From Campylobacterales bacterium (GTDB taxonomy: Bacteria > Campylobacterota > Campylobacteria > Campylobacterales > QNZT01), in contig JALULO010000165.1 of assembly GCA_027056215.1 (NCBI GenBank), positions 1 to 9,196 on the forward strand: a stretch of DNA of 9,196 nt, in the 5' to 3' direction. Of this stretch, positions 1-5,692 are shown in pieces. Made by a program: the position numbers and the translations under genes. The notes beneath the pieces are model-generated. The model saw only the letters and a program-made list of their open reading frames with translations, had not been told where the DNA came from and ran no database searches. How positions within the stretch are numbered: the first letter of the stretch is position 1; each line of letters begins with the position of its first letter.

Positions 1-2009
1 TTTGCGATTTGGTGGTTTTCTATTTGTGCTGTTTGAAGTGCATTGATTGAACCTGTGATTTGTGTGATAGAATCATTTTGTTGATAGATAGAATCTGAGA
101 CGATTTTTATCAGTCCGACCATATGTTCGATATTTTCATGTAGGGTATGATAGCCATTTTTCATATCATCAGAGATTGATTTTCCCTCTTCAACACGGTT
201 GGTTGCGTGTTGTACGATTTCTTGTATATCATTGACTGCTTGGGTACTTTTAAGTGCCAATTCTCTGACTTCTTGAGCCACAACTGCAAAACCTCTTCCT
301 ACATCACCTGCTTTTGATGCCTCTACAGCAGCATTTAAAGAGAGTATATTTGTTTGAAAAGCGATGCTCTCTATGATCTCAATGGCGTTTGAAATGTCTT
401 GTGTTTGGTTGTCTATATTTTCAACAGAACTTACCGTCTCGTCAATCTTTGTCAATCCTGTTTTCACAGCGCTTATGAGTTTATTTGTATAGTCAGTCAT
501 CTGTTTAATGGAGTCATTATTTTTATGGATATTTGTATTGATGTTTTCTATACCTTCAACAGTGGTATTTAGATTTTGGTTTTGTTCTTTACTTGCTTTG
601 GAAAAATAGTCAAAATTATCATTGAGTGATTGTGCATACTGGTGTAAAAGTTGACCATTTTTTTTATTTTCTTTAAGTGTTTTAACGATTGCGTCACCAA
701 GCATATTTACACTGTTGGCTACAATATAAAAATCTCCCTTCCTTTGTGTTATATCGATCTTTCTGTGATAATTATAATTTGTATACTCTTCTAAAACAGA
801 TATAGTCTCTTGTGAATTTTCCTCTACATTTTTGATGAGGGTATTGAATATATCTTTTAATCTTATGAGTGTTTCATCGGTCGTTTTAGTGTCGATACGA
901 TGTGACAGATCACCTTCTTGTATCTTTGAAAAGACATCTATAAACTCACTTAACTGTTTTTCATCTTGTTGCATTTTTGTTTGGACTTTTTGTATATTTT
1001 GATTGATTGTTTTGGACATTTTTCCGATGATATCATCTGTGTGTACTTCAACAAAGGTAACAGTGTTATTTTTATGATGTAAATAGTTGAAAAAATGACT
1101 TAACTGTTTTTCTAAAATTTGTATAGAAGAGATGATATTTGTTGCTATGAGGGATGTTGTTAATCCTACTGCCAAAATGATTCCAAATGCAAATATACCG
1201 AGTAATATATATAACCATGAAGAGACTGATTGTAGATCTTTTGTGATACTTTGATTCATCTGTTTTAAAATGCTCTCTGTTTTATGTACACTGTTTCGCA
1301 TTTGTCCATGTAGCCCAGTCTGATGTGTGAGCCCAATCTCTTTTTTCAGTGCTATGAGTTTTATAAATGCAGAATGTACATCTTTTAAAATATCTGATAA
1401 AGGTCTGTTTGGTGAAGTAGAAGGATTAAATCTAGTATATACTGTGTTATTTAAGTGTTGATAAGTTTGCAAAAATGCTTGTTTCGCTTTTATATCACTG
1501 TATAATAAAAAGCGATTGATAGTATGCTGGAGTTGTAAAAGCTGGATGAGAGAACTTTGCGCAATATGATTTTTAAGATAGATTTGAATATCTGCTAAAT
1601 GTTGTGTGAGTTTTTGATTTACGCCTATAAAAGTCTGCTCCTTTTTGGCTAAAGTAAAAAAGGTTTTTGTATAATTCTGGATATAATGATGAAAATCTTT
1701 GATTTCTTGGTGACTGATATCAACATCTTGTGTGAGGTACACTAATCGAAGATAGTCCTTTTCAAGTTTTTGTCTGCTCTTTTTAAATTCATCAAGGTAT
1801 CTAGTATCTTTTCTTGCCATAAAATCTTTTTCATTGCGTCTTAGTGTTAACATATCGCTGTTAAGTTGTTGTGTTAGACTTTTGATGGTAAAGAATTTAT
1901 GTTGTTGTGAAAAACTGTACCAAGAGACAAGTACGATGAAAATCATACCAAAGATGGCAACCAGAGAGATTATCATTAGTTTTGTATTAAGAGAGAGTTG
2001 TTTGATCAT
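1..2009 (-). CDS. Methyl-accepting chemotaxis protein with HBM-like sensor domain (partial, 3' end outside window)
   Basis: Inner-membrane chemoreceptor; the first 669 codons are visible and open, and the C-terminal end lies beyond the left edge. The start at 2009 has an AAAGGA site 5 nt upstream. A first membrane segment spans about residues 10-32. A helical periplasmic region of about 230 residues follows, with RRNEKDF at 57-63, which resembles the hallmark of helical bimodular (HBM) sensor domains. The second membrane segment begins at W265. Next come degenerate HAMP-like stretches, including LSHFFNYLHH and DDIIGKM, a style common in Campylobacterota receptors, then EGDLSHRID. The signalling hairpin tip is very well conserved: IAFQTNILSLNAAVEAS around Q552, then GRGFAVVAQEVREL. 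It should relay ligand binding to CheW/CheA. The ligand cannot be predicted. The family call is secure; the HBM assignment is an inference from motif and layout. Confidence 0.95.
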   Translation of the reverse strand, partial: MIKQLSLNTKLMIISLVAIFGMIFIVLVSWYSFSQQHKFFTIKSLTQQLNSDMLTLRRNEKDFMARKDTRYLDEFKKSRQKLEKDYLRLVYLTQDVDISHQEIKDFHHYIQNYTKTFFTLAKKEQTFIGVNQKLTQHLADIQIYLKNHIAQSSLIQLLQLQHTINRFLLYSDIKAKQAFLQTYQHLNNTVYTRFNPSTSPNRPLSDILKDVHSAFIKLIALKKEIGLTHQTGLHGQMRNSVHKTESILKQMNQSITKDLQSVSSWLYILLGIFAFGIILAVGLTTSLIATNIISSIQILEKQLSHFFNYLHHKNNTVTFVEVHTDDIIGKMSKTINQNIQKVQTKMQQDEKQLSEFIDVFSKIQEGDLSHRIDTKTTDETLIRLKDIFNTLIKNVEENSQETISVLEEYTNYNYHRKIDITQRKGDFYIVANSVNMLGDAIVKTLKENKKNGQLLHQYAQSLNDNFDYFSKASKEQNQNLNTTVEGIENINTNIHKNNDSIKQMTDYTNKLISAVKTGLTKIDETVSSVENIDNQTQDISNAIEIIESIAFQTNILSLNAAVEASKAGDVGRGFAVVAQEVRELALKSTQAVNDIQEIVQHATNRVEEGKSISDDMKNGYHTLHENIEHMVGLIKIVSDSIYQQNDSITQITGSINALQTAQIENHQIA

Positions 2010-2038
2010 CTATATCCTTTCGTAAATATAACGGATGT

Positions 2039-2051
2039 AGTATAAATCGAC
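2039..2051 (-). promoter_or_regulatory. Candidate promoter of the chemoreceptor gene
   Basis: Reading the minus strand, TATACT (2044-2039) lies about 30 nt upstream of the chemoreceptor start. It overlaps GTCGATTT (2051-2044), which resembles the -10 element of flagellar sigma-28 promoters (GCCGATAA). A TAAA occurs further upstream, but its spacing is shorter than the usual sigma-28 spacing. The element could therefore be a sigma-70 -10 box, a sigma-28 box, or neither. Assignment is by sequence likeness only. Confidence 0.3.
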
Positions 2052-2072
2052 AAAATGGTATTTTTTATAAAG

Positions 2073-2104
2073 AGATACACAGAAGATACACATAAAAAAG
2101 ATAC
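2073..2104. repeat. Phased direct repeat AGATACACA in the divergent promoter region
   Basis: AGATACACA occurs at 2073-2081 and again, exactly, at 2084-2092. That is an 11-bp period, about one turn of the helix. A third partial copy, AGATAC, is at 2099-2104. The repeats lie between the divergent chemoreceptor and the 63-residue gene. Two same-side half-sites are what a dimeric response regulator or activator would bind, but no regulator can be named. Chance repeats in AT-rich DNA are the alternative. Confidence 0.4.
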
Positions 2105-2125
2105 CATACGCGAAAAGGATATCTC

Positions 2126-2317
2126 ATGTGTATGCAACATCAAGCACCGGCAAAACCACAACCCAAAAAATACAGAACGAAAGATATATCTGGTGGTAAA
2201 AAGCACCAGATACTTAATAGAGATGCTTTAGAGCGTGGAGATAAAAACTTTGTAGATGAAAGAGTGAGAAAAACGATCTTACCCAAAAAAAGCTTTTTTC
2301 AGAAACTTTTTTCTTAA
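2126..2317 (+). CDS. Small basic hypothetical protein (63 aa)
   Basis: Not recognised. The ATG at 2126 has an AAAGGA site 6 nt upstream, which supports real translation. The product is very basic and hydrophilic: a Pro/Gln/Lys-rich N-terminus (about residues 5-16), a charged middle (RDALERGDKNFVDERVRK, about 36-53) and a short aromatic/Lys tail ending KSFFQKLFS. There is no signal peptide and no full membrane helix, so it is probably cytoplasmic, perhaps associated with nucleic acid or the membrane surface. It is divergent from the chemoreceptor. Its stop codon overlaps the end of the opposite-strand 47-residue gene by 4 nt, with no space for a terminator between them. It is probably a real lineage-specific gene because of the good ribosome site and compact fit, but its function is unknown. 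Confidence 0.6.
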   Translation: MCMQHQAPAKPQPKKYRTKDISGGKKHQILNRDALERGDKNFVDERVRKTILPKKSFFQKLFS

Positions 2318-2457
2318 TGTGACTCTATGTCATGTTCTGCGGGCATATCAACACCGTGGGCATTTTTAAATGCACCGTGTTTATACGCTTGATATGCCAT
2401 TGCGCCTGCAACTATCAAAAGTGCTGTTATGATAAACATCATCAATGGTTTTTTCAT
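2314..2457 (-). CDS. Small membrane-anchored His-rich protein (47 aa)
   Basis: A short gene easily missed by length cut-offs. The ATG at 2457 is preceded by AAGGA (complement of 2464-2468) at 6-nt spacing. The protein starts MKKPLMM and has one hydrophobic segment (about residues 5-22), acting as an uncleaved signal anchor or a signal peptide. A short polar tail follows with four histidines (H27, H34, H42, H47) and several acidic residues, predicted to face the periplasm. The tail could bind a metal ion, but this is only suggested by composition. It ends against the 63-residue gene, with 4 nt shared by the two stop regions. An extended -10 box lies just upstream. The family is not recognised. 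Small single-helix proteins of this kind often accompany respiratory or metal-handling complexes, but none is nearby. Confidence 0.75.
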   Translation of the reverse strand: MKKPLMMFIITALLIVAGAMAYQAYKHGAFKNAHGVDMPAEHDIESH

Positions 2458-2483
2458 GTATAATCCTTCATATCATTTTCTCA

Positions 2484-2492
2484 AGTATAACA
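2484..2492 (-). promoter_or_regulatory. Extended -10 promoter for the 47-aa membrane protein
   Basis: On the minus strand the sequence reads TGTTATACT: a TG dinucleotide one base before TATACT (2489-2484), i.e. an extended -10 element. It would start transcription about 20 nt before the ATG at 2457. No convincing -35 box is seen, as is usual for sigma-70 promoters with an extended -10 and in Campylobacterota. Confidence 0.45.
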
Positions 2493-2521
2493 AATATATA
2501 AGTAATAGTTTTGTAAAAAAA

Positions 2522-2532
2522 TACAATATATT
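2522..2532 (+). promoter_or_regulatory. Candidate promoter for the cobamide gene cluster
   Basis: TACAAT (2522-2527) overlaps TATATT (2527-2532) in a very AT-rich stretch 20-30 nt upstream of the Cys-rich gene at 2552. Either could be the -10 box of a short-leader promoter. No good -35 box is present. The whole intergenic region is only 94 nt, too short for a full cobalamin riboswitch. Confidence 0.35.
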
Positions 2533-2551
2533 ATATTTTTAAGGAAAGTAA

Positions 2552-2956
2552 ATGGGTTATTTAAGTTGGTTTATATCTCATGCGAATAAACACCAAAAGA
2601 TTCTTGATCGTTTGAACAAAAAGAGTGATGATGAGGTGATAGCCTACTTTAGGTGGAAAAATCTTTCTCAAACGGATGTTGATTTTTGTCCACTCTTTAA
2701 AGATGCAAAGAAGTGTCATAATATGGAAGATTTAAACTGTTATCTGTGTGCGTGTCCAAACTTTCGTTTTGATGATAATGCTAAGAGAGACAAAAGTCAT
2801 TGTGCGATTGATTCCAAAGATGGTGCAAAACTAGCGTATCAAGGCGTAGTGCATCAAGACTGTAGTGGTTGCATTGTGCCACATCGTGAAAGTTATATCA
2901 AAAAACATTTTGACAGAGATTGGAAAAAGATGATGAAGCAGTGTCATGAAGGCTGA
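2552..2956 (+). CDS. Cysteine-rich small-domain protein, probable metal-binding, cobamide-cluster associated
   Basis: A 134-residue cytoplasmic protein with nine cysteines: C46, C55, C63, C66, C68, C84, C104, C107 and C131. The order CPLF-x(n)-C, NCYLCACPNF (62-71), then QDCSGCIVPHRESY (102-115) matches the cysteine-rich small domain family (Pfam 'zf-like'), thought to bind a metal ion. Members are often found beside cobamide synthesis genes in archaea, clostridia and Campylobacterota, as here. The residues before about 40 are a family-specific extension. AAGGA lies 6 nt before the ATG. The gene is first in the cluster and overlaps the cobD remnant by 11 nt, so the two are translationally coupled. 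The biochemical role is unknown; a metal chaperone or a structural partner of a cobamide enzyme would be guesses. Confidence 0.8.
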   Translation: MGYLSWFISHANKHQKILDRLNKKSDDEVIAYFRWKNLSQTDVDFCPLFKDAKKCHNMEDLNCYLCACPNFRFDDNAKRDKSHCAIDSKDGAKLAYQGVVHQDCSGCIVPHRESYIKKHFDRDWKKMMKQCHEG

Positions 2957-3104
2957 TAAACACGGCGGTGATATCTATAGTTTTGCGAAAAAACACAAGA
3001 TTGTATCAGAAGAAGTGGTCAATCTCTCTTCCAATCGTCATGTACGCATCGCTGTCAAAACCAAAGAAGTAACCAAAGCCTTAAAAAAGGCACTTTTTGC
3101 ATAA
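2946..3104 (+). pseudogene. cobD: Internally deleted remnant of cobD (L-threonine/L-serine-O-phosphate decarboxylase)
   Basis: A 52-codon open frame built from the two ends of a PLP-dependent CobD. Residues 4-30 (DKHGGDIYSFAKKHKI, then VVNLSSN) match the CobD N-terminus, in Salmonella HGGNIREAA...LLDFSANINP. Residues 31-52 (RHVRIAVKTKEVTKALKKAL) match its extreme C-terminus, in Salmonella YYRVAIRS...LLAALRNVL. The roughly 300 residues between, including the PLP lysine and all of the aminotransferase fold, are missing, with the junction near codon 30/31. CobD normally makes aminopropanol phosphate, or ethanolamine phosphate in norcobamide producers, for the cobamide linker; this stub cannot. 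Both outer borders are still native: it overlaps the upstream gene by 11 nt and the cobQ start by 8 nt. A true internal deletion or an assembly collapse are both possible. Confidence 0.8.
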
Positions 3105-4477
3105 TATCTCTATCTTTGGTACAAGCTCTGATGCGGGTAAATCGACTTTGACTTTTATCATCGCTAAACTGTTACAGCAAAGGGGTATCGATGCCACTGT
3201 CTTTAAAGCACAAAATGTTTCCAACAATTCCTCTGTAGCCGATGATGGTTCAGAGATCGCGATATCTACCTTTTTTCAATCTTTGGTTCTTGGGTGTGAA
3301 ACATCATGGCATCAAAATCCTATCTTGTTGAAGTCTGGCATGAAAAACCGTGCTTCATTGGTTGTCAGGGGTGAGGAAGTAGGGCAGAAAGATGTACGTA
3401 GCTATTACCATGATTTGGATACCTTAAAACCGATTGTTGAGGAGGGGTTTTGTTATCTTGACCAAAAGTATGCGTGTGTCGTGGCTGAGGGAGCAGGGGG
3501 GTTGTGTGGAGTTAAATCTGCTTCAAAAAGATCTCTCAAATACTTACATCGCTGATCATTTTGACACAAAGATCATCCTTGTGGCAGATATTGAAAAGGG
3601 TGGGGTATTTGCTTCTATCTATGGCACGATAGCACTGATGAAAGAGAAGTTCAAAAAAAATCTTATCGGCGTGGTGATTAATAAGTTTCGAGGAGACAGA
3701 TCCCTTTTTGACGATGGTGTGCGTATCATAGAAGAGGATTTTGGCATCAAAGTGTTAGGGGTGCTTCCTTACAAAAGTCTCAACCTTGGCTTTGAAGATT
3801 CTCAAAGTTTGCAACACTACAAGCAGCAAAAAGAGGCAAAGATTCACGTTGGGGTGATTGCATTTCCACACATGAGCAATTTTAACGATTTTGAACCTTT
3901 GATCTTAGATGATGAAGTACGTGTAGAATTTATCACCGGCAATGTACATGCCTATGATGTAGTGATACTCCCTGGTAGCAAACGTGTGGTAGAAGATCTT
4001 TTATGGATGAGAGGAAATGGACTTTTTGATGCATTGCAAACCTATACCAAAGAGGTGCTTGGCATCTGTGGTGGATATGAGATGATGTTTCAAAAAATCC
4101 ATGATGATCTAGCCGTAGAGAGTGATAAGAGAGCTGTTTTAGGACTTGGCTGGATTGATGATATCGTCTCATTTGGGCATGAAAAAGTGTTAAAAAAGGG
4201 TGTTTATGAAGTAGCGGGTTTGTCACTTCAAGGATATGAGATACATTTTGCAAGATCTGAAAAATATCCTCTCTATTTTCAATCTCCAAAACGATTTGGT
4301 ACTTTTTTACACGGTATTTTTGATAATGATAGTTTTCGAAACTTTCTCTTTCAGAAGATAGATAAAAGCTATCAAGGATACAACTTTTTTCAAAAAAGAG
4401 AAGAGGTGATAGAGAGCTATGTTACTGAGATGGGAAGATATTTGGATATGGATGAGGTTCTCTCTTGTATATGGTAG
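3097..4477 (+). pseudogene. cobQ: Cobyric acid synthase (CobQ/CbiP), interrupted by one frameshift
   Basis: Glutamine-dependent ATP-driven amidation of adenosylcobyrinic a,c-diamide to adenosylcobyric acid. The frame opens with TTG at 3097, the only start after an in-frame stop, with AAGG upstream. It shows the ATPase loop GTSSDAGKST (residues 8-17) and FKAQNVSNN. It then loses frame in the G6 run at 3496-3501, where family members read EGAG-x-x-E-[IL]-N-L. Frame one ends at 3555. The frame resuming at GGT 3500 gives CVELNL, LVADIEKGGVFASIYGT, INKFRGDRSLF and LPGSKRVVEDL. It also carries the glutamine amidotransferase cysteine in GICGGYE (C324 of the joined product) and LHGIFDN (H405), ending at 4477. 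The repaired protein would be 459 residues, near family length. One extra G explains everything; whether it is real mutation, phase variation or sequencing error cannot be told. Confidence 0.9.
3496..3501 (+). other. G6 homopolymer at the cobQ frameshift
   Basis: Six consecutive G where five would keep cobQ in frame: GCA GGG GGT TGT GTG reads A-G-G-C-V and continues into VELNL. With six, the frame runs to a stop at 3553-3555. It is the only place where the two cobQ frames can be joined to give an uninterrupted family-like protein. G runs are known slippage sites in Campylobacterota, although phase-variable tracts there are usually longer, and runs of this kind are also a common sequencing error. 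Confidence 0.85.
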
Positions 4478-4580
4478 GTATCGGGGTGCTTGGCTTTTTA
4501 TTAGCAGTGTTATGATTTTTGGATCACTCTCTTTTGTTTTGACACTTTTTGCCCAGTTGATAAGCCTAAAAAACGTATAA
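4419..4580 (+). CDS. Possible small membrane protein (53 aa), uncertain
   Basis: Frame from ATG 4419 (or ATG 4452 for a 42-residue form) to TAA 4578-4580, overlapping the last 59 nt of cobQ. The part beyond cobQ encodes a basic stretch, YGRYRGAW, followed by one hydrophobic segment of about 25 residues (FISSVMIFGSLSFVLTLF) and a short polar end: a typical positive-inside single membrane helix. The ribosome-binding site is weak for either start. It fills most of the gap between cobQ and serC. The basic-then-hydrophobic pattern is reminiscent of the early part of CbiB (cobinamide synthesis, membrane-bound), so a CbiB fragment is one idea, but the match is too short to support. Random frame in AT-rich DNA is the main alternative. 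Confidence 0.3.
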   Translation: MLLRWEDIWIWMRFSLVYGRYRGAWLFISSVMIFGSLSFVLTLFAQLISLKNV

Positions 4581-4581
4581 T
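4576..4581 (+). promoter_or_regulatory. Promoter -10 box (TATAAT) for serC-serA-cobT-cobU-cobS
   Basis: A perfect TATAAT at 4576-4581, 27 nt before the serC ATG, giving a leader of about 20 nt. No -35 box stands at 16-18 nt; TTGACA (4539-4544) is about 31 nt away and TTGATA (4557-4562) only 13 nt. Sigma-70 promoters of Campylobacterota often lack a -35 motif. It suggests the serC-to-cobS group can be transcribed independently of the damaged genes upstream. Confidence 0.55.
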
Positions 4582-4608
4582 TTCAGATATCAAAAATTAG
4601 GAGCGTTT

Positions 4609-5691
4609 ATGAATAGAGTATTTAACTTTGGAGCAGGACCTGCGGCGATACCTTTGGAAGTATTACAAGAAGCACAAGAGCATTTGGTTGATTTTCATGG
4701 AGAGGGTTTATCTATCATGGAAGCATCACACCGTTCTAAGATGTATGATGAAGTGCATAATGAGGCGTTGGGCTTGATACGAGAACTTTATAAAGTGCCT
4801 GAAGATTATGACATCTTATTTTTACAAGGTGGAGCATCAACACAGTTTGCGATGGTTCCTATGAATATCGCGCTTGGTGGTAAAGTGGAGTATGCCGATA
4901 CGGGTAGTTGGTCTTCTAAAGCGATTAAAGAGGCTAAGATTTTAGGGCTTGATCCTGTTATCGTTGCCAGTTCCAAAGAGAGTGGTTATGATCGTATCCC
5001 TGAAAATATCACTTTTAGCGATGATGCGGATTATGCTTATATCACCTCTAACAATACAATCTATGGAACACAGTACAAAACATACCCATCAACTAAAGCA
5101 CCATTGGTTGTTGATGCGTCAAGTGATATTTTTTCTTATCCTGTAGATTGGTCTAAAGTTGATCTTCTTTTTGCCGGTGCACAAAAAAATGCCGGTCCTT
5201 CTGGTGTGACAATTGTGATCATCAAAAAAGCGTTACAATCCAGAGTTAAAGATAGTGTCCCTTCAATGTTGCGCTACACAACACATGCCGAGAAAGATTC
5301 TCTTTACAATACCCCACCGACATTTGCTATCTATATCCTCAGTTTGATCATGAAATGGATCAAAGGCAAAGGCGGTATCGAAGCGATACAAAAGTCAAAT
5401 GAAGAAAAAGCCACCCTGCTTTATGATGCAATTGATAATTCAAATGGTTTTTACGTAGGACATGCACAAAAAGATTCAAGATCTTTGATGAATGTCTCTT
5501 TTAATATCAAAGATAAAGATGCTGAACTTGAAGCTAAACTTGTTGCACTTGCTACGCAAAAGGGTATGATAGGGCTTAAAGGACATCGTTCTATCGGTGG
5601 TTTACGTGCTTCTATCTACAATGCGATGACCAAAGAGGGTGTTGAAGCGTTGGTTGATTTGATGCAAACATTTGCGAAAGAGAATAGTTAA
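4609..5691 (+). CDS. serC: Phosphoserine aminotransferase
   Basis: PLP enzyme converting 3-phosphohydroxypyruvate and glutamate to O-phospho-L-serine and 2-oxoglutarate; it can also act in pyridoxal phosphate synthesis. It has 360 residues, normal for the family. Visible marks: NFGAGPAAIP at 6-15, EASHRS at 38-43, the phosphate/PLP loop GGASTQF at 74-80, TSNNTIYGTQ, and the PLP lysine K193 in FAGAQKNAGPSG. Near the end GLKGHRSIGGLRASIYNA carries the substrate-binding HR and R residues of the class. TAGGAG lies 6 nt upstream of the ATG. It is the first gene of a tight operon, with only 1 nt before serA, and is placed inside a cobamide cluster without serB. That points to phosphoserine itself as a possible wanted product. 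Confidence 0.97.
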   Translation: MNRVFNFGAGPAAIPLEVLQEAQEHLVDFHGEGLSIMEASHRSKMYDEVHNEALGLIRELYKVPEDYDILFLQGGASTQFAMVPMNIALGGKVEYADTGSWSSKAIKEAKILGLDPVIVASSKESGYDRIPENITFSDDADYAYITSNNTIYGTQYKTYPSTKAPLVVDASSDIFSYPVDWSKVDLLFAGAQKNAGPSGVTIVIIKKALQSRVKDSVPSMLRYTTHAEKDSLYNTPPTFAIYILSLIMKWIKGKGGIEAIQKSNEEKATLLYDAIDNSNGFYVGHAQKDSRSLMNVSFNIKDKDAELEAKLVALATQKGMIGLKGHRSIGGLRASIYNAMTKEGVEALVDLMQTFAKENS

Positions 5692-5692
5692 A

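Noticed and set aside
2286..2299. Palindrome AAAAAAGCTTTTTT as a bidirectional terminator
   Set aside because: It lies within the 63-residue coding sequence, has no GC stem and no loop, so it would not form a stable hairpin.
2458..2551. Cobalamin riboswitch in front of the cobamide cluster
   Set aside because: The gap is only 94 nt, extremely AT-rich, and shows no B12-box-like sequence; nor do the gaps before serC (131 nt) or after cobS.
3490..3510. Programmed ribosomal frameshift in cobQ
   Set aside because: No standard slippery heptamer for -1; a +1 shift would be required, no stimulatory structure is seen, and CobQ is not known to use frameshifting.
3933..4289. Opposite-strand 118-residue frame within cobQ
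   Set aside because: No ribosome site, no recognisable domain, and it lies entirely within well-conserved cobQ coding sequence on the other strand.
3434..4477. A separate gene starting at 3434 downstream of a short cobQ
   Set aside because: Its first ~20 codons are out-of-frame cobQ sequence with no family resemblance; the homology resumes only at the G6 run, so it is the second part of one frameshifted gene.
4539..4562. TTGACA or TTGATA as -35 box for serC
   Set aside because: Spacing to TATAAT is about 31 and 13 nt respectively, both outside the working range.
5672..5692. TTG at 5672 as the serA start
   Set aside because: It would overlap serC by 20 nt and add a basic seven-residue extension absent from homologues; ATG 5693 fits better.
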